A stretch of 64,000 bases of DNA, taken from positions 98,211 through 162,210 of the forward strand of contig NZ_BAAAEN010000013.1 in assembly GCF_039523035.1 (NCBI RefSeq), written 5' to 3'. Below, piece by piece: positions 50,715 to 60,225 of this stretch. The position numbers were made by a program, and so were the translations under genes. Positions within the stretch are counted from its first letter, which is position 1, and each line of letters opens with the position of its first letter. Source of the stretch: Pigmentiphaga daeguensis (GTDB lineage: Bacteria; Pseudomonadota; Gammaproteobacteria; Burkholderiales; Burkholderiaceae_B). The notes under the pieces are model-generated. The model was not told the origin of the DNA. It was given only the letters and a program-made list of their open reading frames with translations, and searched no databases.

Positions 50715-51601
50715 TGGGTACGCATCCTGCCATGGGCCACGCGAAGACGCCGCCGCGCAGCGCGTCGGGCTTCGGCGACGGCCTCGACCAGCCCACCCTG
50801 TCCGGGGCCGCCGCCCTGGGGCACGTGGTCCGGCCCAACGCCATCGACGTGTCGCATGGCACCATCCTCTACCTGGAAGACGTGACGGTCAGCTTCGGCG
50901 GCTTCCGGGCGTTGAACAAGCTGTCCCTGACGGTCGACGCCGGGGAATTGCGATGCGTGATCGGCCCCAACGGCGCAGGCAAGACGACGATGATGGACGT
51001 CATCACCGGCAAGACCTCGCCCGACGCCGGCAAGGTCTACCTGGGCCAGAGCATCGACCTCACCCGCCTGAACGAACCGCAAATCGCCCAGACCGGCATC
51101 GGACGCAAGTTCCAGAAACCCACCGTGTTCGAACAGCACCCGGTCTGGGAAAACCTGGAACTCGCGATGAAGGCGGACAAGCGCTGGTGGGCGTCGCTGC
51201 GCGCGCGCCTGGACCGCGCGGCCCAGGCCCGGATCGAACACACGCTAGAAGTGATACGCCTGGAAAGCGAGGCGCGCCGGCTCGCGGGCGAACTCTCGCA
51301 TGGCCAGAAGCAGCGCCTCGAGATCGGCATGCTGCTGATGCAGCAACCGGCCCTGCTCTTGCTGGACGAGCCCGCCGCCGGCATGACCGACGACGAAACC
51401 ATGGAACTGGCCGTGCTGCTGAACCGCCTGCGCGGCACCTGCTCCATGATGGTGGTCGAACACGACATGGAGTTCGTCGCCGCGCTGGCCGGCGAAACCG
51501 GCCGCGTGACGGTCATGGCCGAAGGCCGCGTGCTGGCCGAAGGCTCCCTGGACCACGTGAAACGGGACGAAGCCGTCATCGAGTCCTATCTGGGACGTTG
51601 A
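50714..51601 (+). CDS. urtD: Urea ABC transporter ATPase UrtD
   Basis: 295 residues. After an unusually long, low-complexity N-terminal tail (about 50 residues) come Walker A GPNGAGKTT, the UrtD/LivG stretch GIGRKFQKPTVFEQHPVWENLELAM, signature LSHGQKQRLEIGML and Walker B LLLLDEPAAGMTDDE. Start at 50714 overlaps the urtC stop; an internal start nearer the domain cannot be excluded. Works with UrtE to power urea uptake. Confidence 0.94.
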   Translation: MGTHPAMGHAKTPPRSASGFGDGLDQPTLSGAAALGHVVRPNAIDVSHGTILYLEDVTVSFGGFRALNKLSLTVDAGELRCVIGPNGAGKTTMMDVITGKTSPDAGKVYLGQSIDLTRLNEPQIAQTGIGRKFQKPTVFEQHPVWENLELAMKADKRWWASLRARLDRAAQARIEHTLEVIRLESEARRLAGELSHGQKQRLEIGMLLMQQPALLLLDEPAAGMTDDETMELAVLLNRLRGTCSMMVVEHDMEFVAALAGETGRVTVMAEGRVLAEGSLDHVKRDEAVIESYLGR

Positions 51602-51619
51602 ACTTGCGGGGAACGGACG

Positions 51620-52312
51620 ATGCTGAACATTGAAGGATTGAACCAGTTCTACGGCGGCAGCCACATCCTGCGCGACATCTCCATGACCGTGCCCGACGGC
51701 AAGCTGACCGTGCTGCTCGGCCGCAACGGCGTCGGCAAGACCACCCTGCTGCGCTGCCTGATGGGCGTCGTGCCGACGAAAAGCGGCACCATCGCCTGGC
51801 GCGGCCAACCCTTCACCAGACTGCCCACCTACGAACGCGTCGCCCGCGGCCTCGCCTACGTGCCCCAGGGGCGCGACATCTTCCCTCGCCTGACGGTCGA
51901 AGAAAACCTGCTGGTCGGGGCCGCCAGCCGCAAGGCGCCCGCCGGCGTGCCCGAGCACATCTACGCGCTGTTCCCGGTACTCAAGGACATGCGGGCCCGG
52001 CGCGGCGGGGATCTTTCGGGCGGCCAGCAGCAGCAACTGGCCATCGGCCGAGCCCTGATGAGCGAACCGCAGTTGTTGATCCTGGACGAACCCACGGAAG
52101 GCATCCAGCCTTCGATCATCCAGGAAATCGGCAGGACGCTGCGCCGCCTCGTCGACGAAATGGGGCTGACGGTGCTGCTGGTCGAGCAGTATTACGACTT
52201 CGCGAAAGCGATCGCGGACCGGTACTGGGTGATGAACCGGGGGGAAATCGTGGCCAATGGGCTGGGTGCGGACATGGATGCGCAAGGGGTGCGGGAGATG
52301 ATCGCGGTCTGA
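51620..52312 (+). CDS. urtE: Urea ABC transporter ATPase UrtE
   Basis: 230 residues, LivF-like. Walker A GRNGVGKTTLLRCLMG, VPQGRDIFPRLTVEENLLVGA, signature LSGGQQQQLAIGRAL, Walker B LLILDEPTEGIQPSI, with the His-switch replaced by LLVEQYYDFA as is normal for this subfamily. Follows urtD by 18 bases; last gene of the operon. Just after it lies the truncated esterase on the opposite strand. Confidence 0.94.
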   Translation: MLNIEGLNQFYGGSHILRDISMTVPDGKLTVLLGRNGVGKTTLLRCLMGVVPTKSGTIAWRGQPFTRLPTYERVARGLAYVPQGRDIFPRLTVEENLLVGAASRKAPAGVPEHIYALFPVLKDMRARRGGDLSGGQQQQLAIGRALMSEPQLLILDEPTEGIQPSIIQEIGRTLRRLVDEMGLTVLLVEQYYDFAKAIADRYWVMNRGEIVANGLGADMDAQGVREMIAV

Positions 52313-52341
52313 CAACCGGAGCCGTCCCGCCCCCATTCAAC

Positions 52342-53898
52342 CTACTCGGCCGTGGCCAGTACCCGGTCGACCCAGGCCATCGCCTCCTGCACGTCGTAGT
52401 TGCCGGCGTGCCCCTGATCCCACTGCAGGGCGTAGTCGACGTCCTTGACCTTGGGATCGGCCTTCAGCGCGCGGCTGAGGTTATAAGCCACGGTAAAGGA
52501 CGTATCCCGATCCCGCGCGCCCACGCGAATGCGCCAGTGCGGCGTGATGCCGTCGGTCTTGCCGACGTACGGCAGCGCGTTGATCATCTTGTACTGGTTC
52601 AGCAGGAAATCCCGCTGAGGATTCGCGGCCCAGCTGTAGCCCGTGCTGGCCAGGCCCACGCCGTCCTGCCTGTCGGTGCCGTTGGCGCCATCGTTGTGGT
52701 TCCAGCCATACTCCGTGAAGTTGGAATAGACCTGGGAGGCGGTGCCGAACAGATTGGACTCGCCGCCGGCGCTGTTCACCGTACCCGCGCCATCGGTGGT
52801 CACCGCACCCGCGGCGGTGGCGCTCTGGCCGCTCCGGTCGAAAGCCGGCACGGACTTGAGCCGCGCCTGCGTGGCGACGAATTTCAAGTACTTCGTCATA
52901 TCGAAGAACGTCACCGTGCCGGCGGCGTCCGTGCCGATGAAGTCATTCAGATAGTGCAGCGTCCCGCTCCCCCCGCCCACCCCGTTGCCCGCGGCATCCC
53001 CATAGGCGCCGTAGGCCACGAACGGCTTGCCCGCCTTGACCTGACGGGTCGCGGCCTTCTTGATCTCCGCCTGGATGGCGGCCAGCATGTTGTCCGCGGT
53101 CAACGCCGAGCCGTCATCGTTCCTCAGCCCCAGACCGGCCTGGTAGACCTTGAAGGCGTTCATCAACTCGGCACTGCCGGCCGGATCGGGATTGGAAGCC
53201 CGGATCAACGGGGTCCCGCCGGCATCGACGATCTTCCCCGCCAACTGGTCCGCCGCAACCAGCGCGCGCGTATCCAGCACATTGAACATCCACTCGTAGG
53301 CCAGATCGGCGCTGCCCATGTCCTGGATCGGACAATAGGCCACGATGGCGAACACATCATCGCCGATGGAACTCTTGCCGTCCTTGTCGATGCCGGCGGC
53401 ACCGATGGCCTGCAGGTAAGGGAAATAATCCGCGCTGTTGCCCGTGGCGCCCAATTGCGTGCTCTGCGCGCCGCCCCCGCTCGTGCCGTTCACCACGATG
53501 CGGCTGGCATCGCCCGGCATGGCGCCGTCATTCAGGCGCAGATAACGCACCGCCGCCTTCGCGTCGACGATGGCCGCCGGCGCCTTGCCCTGATAGACAC
53601 CGTCCTCGTAGACCCCCGCGGGAGCGACGGCGCCACGGCTGCGCGAGGCGACGTTGACATACACGAAACCGCGCTTGAGCGCAGCGCCGATCTTGTCCGT
53701 GTCGCTGGTGCTGACATAGGCGCCGCCATTGACGATGTCCGCGCCCGAATAATTGGTACGCGTGACCGGCGTCGCGGGATCCCAGCCGCCCTTGCCTCCC
53801 TGGTAGCTGGCAAGCCAGCCGGAGTTGTTGACGTTGAAGAAAATGGGATTGTCCTGTCTGGCGGCGTCGGCCTCGCGTACGACGGATAACGGGGTCCG
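52342..53898 (-). pseudogene. 5'-truncated tannase/feruloyl-esterase-like alpha/beta hydrolase
   Basis: The reverse-strand frame is open for 518 codons from 53898 to 52342, but no ATG, GTG or TTG start is present until a GTG at 53664 that falls inside a conserved strand (KRGFVYVNVASR). Family members carry a signal peptide and further N-terminal beta segments ahead of this point, and these are missing. The body is intact: nucleophile elbow NGTSGGGAQS near codon 145 of the open frame, Asp/His candidates in WDQGHAGNYDVQEAMAWVD at the end. The frame starts directly after the TGA (53899-53901) of the CoA-transferase gene, so the 5' part was probably lost when the neighbouring island inserted. Could also be translated as a shortened, likely inactive protein. 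Confidence 0.65.
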
Positions 53899-55101
53899 TC
53901 AGCCGTTGATGTTGATGATTTTCCTGCGAGCGAGGTCCTGGGCTTCCTCCTCGGTTATGCCCAGCAGGCGCTGGAGAACGCTTTTGGTATCAGCTCCGAG
54001 AGAGGGAGGATAACGGTAGGCGCTTTCGTCGATGCCGGTCATCTTCACGGGGTTGCCGGCAACGGAAACACGCTGGCCTGCTTCGCTCTCGAGCGTTAGC
54101 ACCATGCCGCGCTGCCGGACTTGTACGTCTGCTAGGGCCTGGTCGACCGTGTTGACCATGGCGACCGGAACGTCGGCACTATGCAGGAGTTCGACCCATT
54201 CGGCTGCCGGGCGGGCTAGTAGGGCGTCTTCGAGGACGCGCCATATCTCGTGTCGGTGTTCATACCGATTTTGTCGGCTGAGAAAATGGGCGGACCGCCC
54301 CCAGGCTCCTACTCCGGCAACATCGCATAAGGCGTGCCACATACGGTCCGTATTCGCGCAGACCACGAAGTCAACGCCGTCGCCCGCAGTGAAAGCGCGA
54401 TAGCTCGGAATGGATTCGTGGCCCCTACCCTGGCGCGCCGGTATGCGTCCGGAATGTAGATAGTAGGCGGCTTGATAAGACAGCATGGCGATTTGACAGT
54501 CGAGCATGGAGATGTCGATGTATGCCCCCTTGCCCGTGCGATGGCGCGCATGCAGCGCGCCCAGCACGCCCATGACGGCATACATGCCGGCAGCGATATC
54601 ACCGATAGGGATGGCCGAACGAACGGGCTTCCCATCGCTCTCCCCCGTCATGCTCATCCCGCCGGACAGGGCTTGCACAATCATGTCGTAGGCAGGGCGG
54701 CCGGCATACGGGCCCTGTTGGCCAAAGCCGCTAATGGAGCACCATACCAGCCGCGGATTGAGCGCGGACAGCCGCTCGTAAGTGATCCCATACTTGGCTA
54801 GATTGCCGGGCTTTTGGTTTTCCACGAATACATCGCTCTCTTGAGCCAGCCGTTCGATCAGTGCGAGCCCATCCGGGGTCTTGTAGTCGATCTGGATGCT
54901 CTCCTTGTTACGGTTTACCGAGAGGAAATACGCGCTGTCTCCGGCGACGAAATTCGGCGGCAAGTACCGGGTTTGATCGCCGTTTGCCGGTTCGACCTTG
55001 ATGACGTCAGCTCCCATGTCGCCCAGAATCTGCGTGCCGAACGGACCGGATAGGAACAGGGTGAAATCGAGCACCCGCATGCCTTGCAGCGGCGCGTCCA
55101 T
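53899..55101 (-). CDS. CaiB/BaiF-family CoA-transferase
   Basis: 400 residues from the ATG at 55101, chosen because GAGGA precedes it at a good distance; an ATG at 55134 would add 11 residues but has its GAGG only two bases away. Family III CoA-transferase: MRVLDFTLFLSGPFGTQILGDMGADVIKVE, FLSVNRNKESI, the active-site Asp in YIDISMLDCQ near 170, and VPVAMVNTVDQALADVQVRQRGM. Transfers CoA between organic acids, so it probably activates the substrate of the island pathway before thiolase action. Last gene of the reverse-strand operon; its stop abuts the truncated esterase. Confidence 0.9.
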   Translation of the reverse strand: MDAPLQGMRVLDFTLFLSGPFGTQILGDMGADVIKVEPANGDQTRYLPPNFVAGDSAYFLSVNRNKESIQIDYKTPDGLALIERLAQESDVFVENQKPGNLAKYGITYERLSALNPRLVWCSISGFGQQGPYAGRPAYDMIVQALSGGMSMTGESDGKPVRSAIPIGDIAAGMYAVMGVLGALHARHRTGKGAYIDISMLDCQIAMLSYQAAYYLHSGRIPARQGRGHESIPSYRAFTAGDGVDFVVCANTDRMWHALCDVAGVGAWGRSAHFLSRQNRYEHRHEIWRVLEDALLARPAAEWVELLHSADVPVAMVNTVDQALADVQVRQRGMVLTLESEAGQRVSVAGNPVKMTGIDESAYRYPPSLGADTKSVLQRLLGITEEEAQDLARRKIINING

Positions 55102-55252
55102 AGACAAAGCTTCCTCTTCATCCTTCGTGATCATGCCTCAAGCCTCAGATTCTGTTTGTGTTGCTGAGCAGACTTGGCGATGGCGGCTCGCCTGCGTGCG
55201 GATAACTGAACTGGCCCACGCCGCGTCATTGGCCGACAGGCGGCTCGATGCG

Positions 55253-56392
55253 TCAGGTCGAGAAGATGTTGATGGCGCAGGCCCCGTGATCGAAACCAGC
55301 GATGCCTCCGCCAGTGCAATGGGTCAGCGCGGTGCGTGCACCGACTACCTGTCGCGCTCCCGCTTCTCCGCGCAGCTGCCAAGTCACCTCGGCTATCTGC
55401 GCTATGCCAGTGGCGCCGACCGGATGTCCTTTACACAGCAATCCTCCGCTGACATTCACGGGTATCCGGCCACCCAGCGATGTCGCTCCCGAACGAAGCA
55501 AGTCCAATGCGCCGCCCCGCTCACAAAACCCGAACGCCTCGTAGTAAAGCAGTTCGGCGACGGTAAATGCGTCATGCACTTCCGCAACATCGATGTCCTC
55601 GGGGCCGATGCCTGCCAATTCATAGGCCTCCTTGGCGCCGCGAACGGTGATCTCAGGTGTGGTCAAGTCCCTGAACCCGGTCATATACCGTCCCGAGTTG
55701 AGTTCTGTCGCCGCCACCCAGACCGGCTTGCGGGCAGCAGACCGGACATAGTTCTCGGAGCACACGATCACGGCAGCGGCGCCGTCGCCTGTCGGGCAGC
55801 AATGCAACAACGTGAACGGTTCTGCCACCGGACGCGCCTCGGCGACTTGCTCCACGGTGATTTCATTGTTGAATTGCGCGTAGGGATTGAGCGCCCCATG
55901 CCGATGGGCTTTTACCGCAACCATGGCTAAGTCGTTCGCATCAAGTCGATGTTCGTGCATGTATCTGCGTGCGCGCATTGAATAGAGCGCAGGCATGCTC
56001 AATCCGACTTCCACTTCCCAGTCGTCGGGCTGTCCGGGTAATACGCCTCCGCCAAGCGCAGTGAGCTTGTCGATTCCGAGAACCAGCGCAACTTCGATCT
56101 CGCCGTGCTTGATGGCGAGGCACGCCTCGCGAAATGCCGTTGCTCCGCTCGAGCATGCGTTCTCACAATTCGTGACCGGAATCGACGTCATCCCAAGGGT
56201 ACGCAAAACACGCTGACCCACCAGCCGGCCGCTATATGCAGCGCCAGCGTATACCGCATCGATGGCACTGCGATCGACCTGGGCATCCTTCAGGGCCGCA
56301 AGCACGACCGGCCAGCCGATGTCCTGCAAGCTCGCGTCCGGTCGTTTAGCAAAGCGGGACATTGCGGCGCCAATAATCGCTACCTTGCTCAT
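55253..56392 (-). CDS. SCP2-type thiolase / acyltransferase-like protein
   Basis: 379 residues. Nucleophilic cysteine in CENACSSGATAF near 86, HDAF (in EVHDAFTVAE) near 287, GGLLCKGHPVGATG with the catalytic His near 337, and a further Cys in LTHCTGGGI, so the thiolase catalytic set looks intact. The start overlaps the DUF35 gene's stop (ATGA). Such thiolase-DUF35 pairs work as a complex: examples are the steroid side-chain aldolase Ltp2 and the phloroglucinol acyltransferase Phl complex. Here it may cleave a beta-keto or beta-hydroxy acyl-CoA. Confidence 0.87.
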   Translation of the reverse strand: MSKVAIIGAAMSRFAKRPDASLQDIGWPVVLAALKDAQVDRSAIDAVYAGAAYSGRLVGQRVLRTLGMTSIPVTNCENACSSGATAFREACLAIKHGEIEVALVLGIDKLTALGGGVLPGQPDDWEVEVGLSMPALYSMRARRYMHEHRLDANDLAMVAVKAHRHGALNPYAQFNNEITVEQVAEARPVAEPFTLLHCCPTGDGAAAVIVCSENYVRSAARKPVWVAATELNSGRYMTGFRDLTTPEITVRGAKEAYELAGIGPEDIDVAEVHDAFTVAELLYYEAFGFCERGGALDLLRSGATSLGGRIPVNVSGGLLCKGHPVGATGIAQIAEVTWQLRGEAGARQVVGARTALTHCTGGGIAGFDHGACAINIFST

Positions 56393-56835
56393 CGCATACT
56401 CTCCTTGCCATGTTTCGCACCGCTTCCCAACGCGCTGAACCTGTGCGATAGCCATGAAACGCCCTCGGCATCGACTCGCAGCTCTCCGACGGTCAGGGAC
56501 ACGGGCGAGTCCAAAGAAATGTGCCCGTCGGCGGGAATATCGAGGGGGCCACAAATTCTCACGCCGTTCGGGAAGTCGACGTAGGCCAGACCGTAAGGGG
56601 AGGTCCACCCTGCACGGACAGCGTGCACGATCGAATAGCTGTAAAGAATCCCGCCATCGCAGACAAGATCGGGCTCCAACGATTCGTCGAGGCAGACCGG
56701 ACAAATTGGCGGTCGCGGGAAAACGACAGTCCCGCATCGATTGCATCGTCCACATACCAGTGCCCAATTTTCGCCCGCTTTGACCACGGTTCGGGGCAAG
56801 GCCCATTTCTCGCGAGGGTTGTCTTTTGTCATCAT
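56389..56835 (-). CDS. DUF35 OB-fold / zinc-ribbon acyl-CoA-associated protein
   Basis: 148 residues. An N-terminal rubredoxin-like zinc ribbon (C-x2-C ... C-x2-C: CGRCNRCG and CPVC, residues about 27-47) is followed by an OB fold (GGILYSYSIVHAVRAGW to LRVDAEG). These proteins bind thiolase-like enzymes and the CoA substrate. I chose the ATG at 56835, which overlaps the upstream monooxygenase stop and has AAGAGAA before it; an upstream in-frame ATG at 56937 lies inside that gene. Four-base overlap with the thiolase gene means stoichiometric production. Confidence 0.85.
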   Translation of the reverse strand: MMTKDNPREKWALPRTVVKAGENWALVCGRCNRCGTVVFPRPPICPVCLDESLEPDLVCDGGILYSYSIVHAVRAGWTSPYGLAYVDFPNGVRICGPLDIPADGHISLDSPVSLTVGELRVDAEGVSWLSHRFSALGSGAKHGKESMR

Positions 56836-58016
56836 GATTCTCTTGAAATGGCCCGGTCCATCGAGACGAGCGGTGCCTTCCAGGGGTTGTAGCCATAGAC
56901 CCAATCGGGATTGGCCTCCGAGGCGTGTCGCATCCAATTATTGGCGCCGGAGGCGGCTTGAATGCGGGACGCTCTTGGTTTGCGCGTCCCCTCGTAAAGG
57001 TCGAAGGCCTTGGCCATCTCGGCCGGCCCGTTATCGACCATTGTCGCGACGCATCGACTTAGCACAGCGGCATCCTCCAAAGCGGAGGCGGCTCCCTGCG
57101 CCATATATGGCGGCATGGGATGGCACGCATCGCCGAGAAGCACGACCCTTCCGTTGCTCCACCGAGCCAGTGGATCGCGGATGAACAGGCCCCATTTGTG
57201 AACGTCGGGGCAGCACTGCAGAACGTGCTGTACGTCGGGATGGAATTCGGAGAACGCCGATCTGAGTTCGTCCAGATTGCCCTTGGCCGACCAGGACTCT
57301 TGGGTAAGCCACGCCGCATCTTCGGGCTGGCTCGTCACGAAGTAGATTTCGTCGCGCTTTGCGGTCACGTAATACATCACGATATGCCTGTCCGGGCCCC
57401 ACCATTTCGTCCTTGCGGGATCCAGCGGCCGGCTGCCGAGCAACGCCGCGGGAAATGTCGTGCGGTAGGCGACTCTGCCGGTGAAAACTGCATCTTGGCG
57501 TCCGAAAAGAATGGTATTGACCAGCGAATGAACCCCGTCGGCCGCCACCACCAGATCGGCGTGTGCTACTGACCCGTCCGCAAATCGTAGTCTCACTTCT
57601 CGACTGTCCTGCTCCAGTGAGACTAATTTCTTTCCGAAGTTGATGCTGTCCTGCGCGTGATCGGCGGCCAATAAACCGTGCAGGTCGGCCCGGTGCAAGA
57701 CGAAGAACGGCGCCCCGTACTTGTGCTCCATTGCTGCTGCAATCGCGAACTGATTGGTAATCCTCCCGCTATCGAATTCGCGGCTAAGCGCGATCTCGGG
57801 CTCGTACGCAATGGCGCGCAATGCCGGCTCGAGCCCGAGGCGGCGAAGCACCTGCATTGCGTTGGGCGTCATCTGAATGCCTGCGCCGACTCGTCCAAAC
57901 TGTCCAGCCTGTTCAAAGACCCGCACTTGGTGTCCGATGCTGCGCAGCAGGGACGCTGCGGCCAAACCGCCGATCCCTGCACCGATGATTGCTATGTTGA
58001 GTGTGTGATCCGCCAT
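56832..58016 (-). CDS. FAD-dependent monooxygenase resembling 6-hydroxynicotinate 3-monooxygenase (NicC)
   Basis: 394 residues. FAD motif IAIIGAGIGGLAAASLLRS at residues 9-27, DG motif VVAADGVHSLV near 160, and GD motif RVVLLGDACHPMPPYMAQGA near 290. The stretch TKWWGPDRHIVMYYVTAKRD and the C-terminal NPDWVYGYNPW strongly recall NicC of the nicotinate pathway (my recall of that family, not a search). It would hydroxylate an aromatic or pyridine acid with NAD(P)H and O2, possibly with decarboxylation. The start ATG at 58016 was preferred to an earlier in-frame ATG at 58112, which falls inside the Bug gene. Confidence 0.85.
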   Translation of the reverse strand: MADHTLNIAIIGAGIGGLAAASLLRSIGHQVRVFEQAGQFGRVGAGIQMTPNAMQVLRRLGLEPALRAIAYEPEIALSREFDSGRITNQFAIAAAMEHKYGAPFFVLHRADLHGLLAADHAQDSINFGKKLVSLEQDSREVRLRFADGSVAHADLVVAADGVHSLVNTILFGRQDAVFTGRVAYRTTFPAALLGSRPLDPARTKWWGPDRHIVMYYVTAKRDEIYFVTSQPEDAAWLTQESWSAKGNLDELRSAFSEFHPDVQHVLQCCPDVHKWGLFIRDPLARWSNGRVVLLGDACHPMPPYMAQGAASALEDAAVLSRCVATMVDNGPAEMAKAFDLYEGTRKPRASRIQAASGANNWMRHASEANPDWVYGYNPWKAPLVSMDRAISRES

Positions 58017-58069
58017 CTGCCACGTTCCATATGGTTTGTTACTGTCATCCGCCCGTTCGTCCGATGGCC

Positions 58070-59059
58070 TCAGTTCCCGCCGCCGGGCAAGCGGGTAATG
58101 ACCGCTCCCCACTTGGGAATTTCGGCCTGAATGCGTTCGGCGAGTTGGTTTGGTGTGCTGGGCGTGACGTCCACCCCCAATGTGTCGGTTTTCTGTTTGA
58201 AAGATTGGCTCCCCAAGACTAGATTGACCGCGTGATTGATTTTCTCGACAATCGCCGCAGGCGTGCCCGCGGGCGCCATGAGTGAGAACCAGAGTGATGC
58301 CTCGTATCCGGGAACGCCGGCTTCTTGCATCGTGGGAATCCCGGGCGCGGCAGCCGACCTAGTGGTCGACGTCGTCGCAAGGATGCGCAGCCGATCTCTG
58401 TCCCCCTCCACGTAGGAGAGGCCGCCGCCGGTAAACAGCATGTCCACTCTCCCGGCCGCTATGTCGGTAATGGCTTGGCTGGTGCCCTTGTAGGGAATGT
58501 GGCGGATATCAATTCCCGCGAGGGATTTGAACAACTCTCCCGCCAGATGGGCGGAAGAGCCCACGCCGATCGAGGCATATGTGATTTCCCCCGGCCTGGC
58601 CTTGGCAAGTGCCACCAGATCGCGCACCGACTCGACCCGCAGCGACGAGCGAACGACCAAGAATTGCGGCGATGTGAAGAGCATGCCGACCGGAGCGAGA
58701 TCCTTGATTGGATCGTAAGGCAGGTGCTTTTGCGTCCACACATTGATGGCAAGATTGGTGACGCTGCCCATCAGCAAGGTCTGACCATCGTCCGGTGCCC
58801 GAAGCGCACTCTTTACACCAATGACTTGGGTGGCACCCGGCTGATTGTCGATTACGATTGGTTGTTTCAGATACGGATACAGTTCGCTCGCCAGCGCGCG
58901 CGCGAAAATATCCGTCACGCCGCCCGTTCCATAGGGAATGATCCAGCGGATGGGGCGACTTGGATAGCCCGCTGGACCAGACTCCGACGCCTGTGCCGTC
59001 GCGGACGCACATACCGCACACATCGCAAGAGAAGAAACTACTCGAAGGCATCTGTGCAC
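58070..59059 (-). CDS. Bug-family extracytoplasmic solute receptor (tripartite tricarboxylate transporter type), first copy
   Basis: 329 residues from a GTG at 59059, chosen because TAGGAG lies eight bases upstream and the signal peptide (LRVVSSLAMCAVCASATA) then starts at once. Mature fold: YPSRPIRWIIPYGTGGVTDIFARALA, YASIGVGSSAHLAGELFKSLAGID, HIPYKGTSQAITDIAAGRVDMLF, all diagnostic of Bug proteins. No TctA/TctB membrane genes are in the window, so it may use transporter subunits elsewhere or act only in sensing. First gene of the reverse-strand catabolic operon. Confidence 0.9.
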   Translation of the reverse strand: MHRCLRVVSSLAMCAVCASATAQASESGPAGYPSRPIRWIIPYGTGGVTDIFARALASELYPYLKQPIVIDNQPGATQVIGVKSALRAPDDGQTLLMGSVTNLAINVWTQKHLPYDPIKDLAPVGMLFTSPQFLVVRSSLRVESVRDLVALAKARPGEITYASIGVGSSAHLAGELFKSLAGIDIRHIPYKGTSQAITDIAAGRVDMLFTGGGLSYVEGDRDRLRILATTSTTRSAAAPGIPTMQEAGVPGYEASLWFSLMAPAGTPAAIVEKINHAVNLVLGSQSFKQKTDTLGVDVTPSTPNQLAERIQAEIPKWGAVITRLPGGGN

Positions 59060-59274
59060 GGTCGGTCTCCTATTGGCTCTTTTGGCATGAGGCGATTCTG
59101 GAAGCTTCGCGAAAGACCGGTCAACACGGTTGCCCCATAATTCCGTTTGCCGGGATTTCCGCGTTGCGACGGGCAACGCCTGGTCTTTATGATTGGTCCC
59201 CGAAGCGTGGCAGAACGTGCGTGGCCGGTATGACATGGCGCGCGTCCGGACAGCCGGCTTGACAATGCGCTGTC

Positions 59275-59311
59275 CCGGTAACGGCCCGAGAGAGGCGACA
59301 TCCGTAACCGG
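59275..59311. promoter_or_regulatory. Inverted repeat between Bug and IclR genes (candidate IclR operator)
   Basis: CCGGTAACGG (59275-59284) and CCGTAACCGG (59302-59311) are mirror images with one mismatch, 17 bases apart, ending 32 bases before the IclR start. A perfect TTGACA lies just upstream (59259-59264), without a convincing -10 box. Confidence 0.45.
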
Positions 59312-59343
59312 CGTACGAGCCCTGAATGAGGAAGGGAATAATC

Positions 59344-60225
59344 ATGAGTATGCAGAGTGTTGCGAATGCCATCGCCCTGCTCAGGTTCGTGGGCGATCTT
59401 GATCGCCAAGCCGACATGGCAGACATTGCCGCCGCATTCGGCATGCCACAAGGGGTTGCTGGACGACTGTTGGGATTGCTGGTGGGCGAAGGACTGCTGG
59501 TTCACGACAGGCTTGCTGGCACCTATTCGCTTGGCCTGAACGCGCTAACGTTAGGCGCGTCGCTCCGCAGAAACGTATCGGTAGAGCGCTCAGCAGGCCC
59601 TATAATGCGCAAACTTGCAGACGAATTGGGTGAAACCGTGACGCTGAACGCTTACTCGAAGGAATACGGAACTGGCGTCTGCGTCGCAATCGAAGAATGC
59701 GATAAGCCGCTTCAGTACGCATTAGAGGTTGGAGAGATCAAGCCCTTACACGCTGGTGCTAGCGGGAAGGCGCTGCTCGCCTTTCTTCCGGACGCGGAAT
59801 GCGAACGCATTCTGGAAATCAACGGACTACCACGATTGACGCCGCATACCACGGTGCGTCGACGCAAGCTTGATGCCGAACTACGAGCCACACGAACCCA
59901 GGGGTGGGTCGCGTCTTTCGGAGAGCGACTTGCGGGCGCGGTGGGAATCGGTGCGCCGGTCTTCAACGTGAGCGGCCATGTTGTCGCTTCCATGGTCGTC
60001 ACGATTCCCGAGCAGCGATTCGATCAAAGCCAACTCAACGATTACGCCCACTCTTTGCGTGTCGGCGCTGGCCAGCTGTCGCAAATACTCGGTTATCAAG
60101 GGGTATCCGCGGTATCGGCGCGCTCTGGCAGCGTGGACTCGGTCCGATCAGGCACGCCAGCCGGTTCTCGCACACCAGTGAAGGCGATTGGGCCGGCGGG
60201 CGTGGAGCATGACCGTGAACGGTGA
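59344..60225 (+). CDS. IclR-family transcriptional regulator, first of two
   Basis: 293 residues. Helix-turn-helix ADMADIAAAFGMPQGVAGRLLGLLVGEGLL-type segment at about 20-50, then the GAF-like effector domain with GEIKPLHAGASGKALLAFL and GWVASFGERLAGAVGIGAPVF. The start MSMQSV at 59344 was chosen because GAGGAAGGGA lies just before it; MRKGIIM at 59326 is also in frame. It has a 40-residue low-complexity C-terminal tail. Divergent from the Bug-monooxygenase operon and so probably its regulator. G+C is visibly lower than in the 5-oxoprolinase region. Confidence 0.88.
   Translation: MSMQSVANAIALLRFVGDLDRQADMADIAAAFGMPQGVAGRLLGLLVGEGLLVHDRLAGTYSLGLNALTLGASLRRNVSVERSAGPIMRKLADELGETVTLNAYSKEYGTGVCVAIEECDKPLQYALEVGEIKPLHAGASGKALLAFLPDAECERILEINGLPRLTPHTTVRRRKLDAELRATRTQGWVASFGERLAGAVGIGAPVFNVSGHVVASMVVTIPEQRFDQSQLNDYAHSLRVGAGQLSQILGYQGVSAVSARSGSVDSVRSGTPAGSRTPVKAIGPAGVEHDRER

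Noticed and set aside
59259..59264. Perfect TTGACA as a -35 box for the IclR gene
   Set aside because: No acceptable -10 hexamer at 16-18 bases; kept only as a note.
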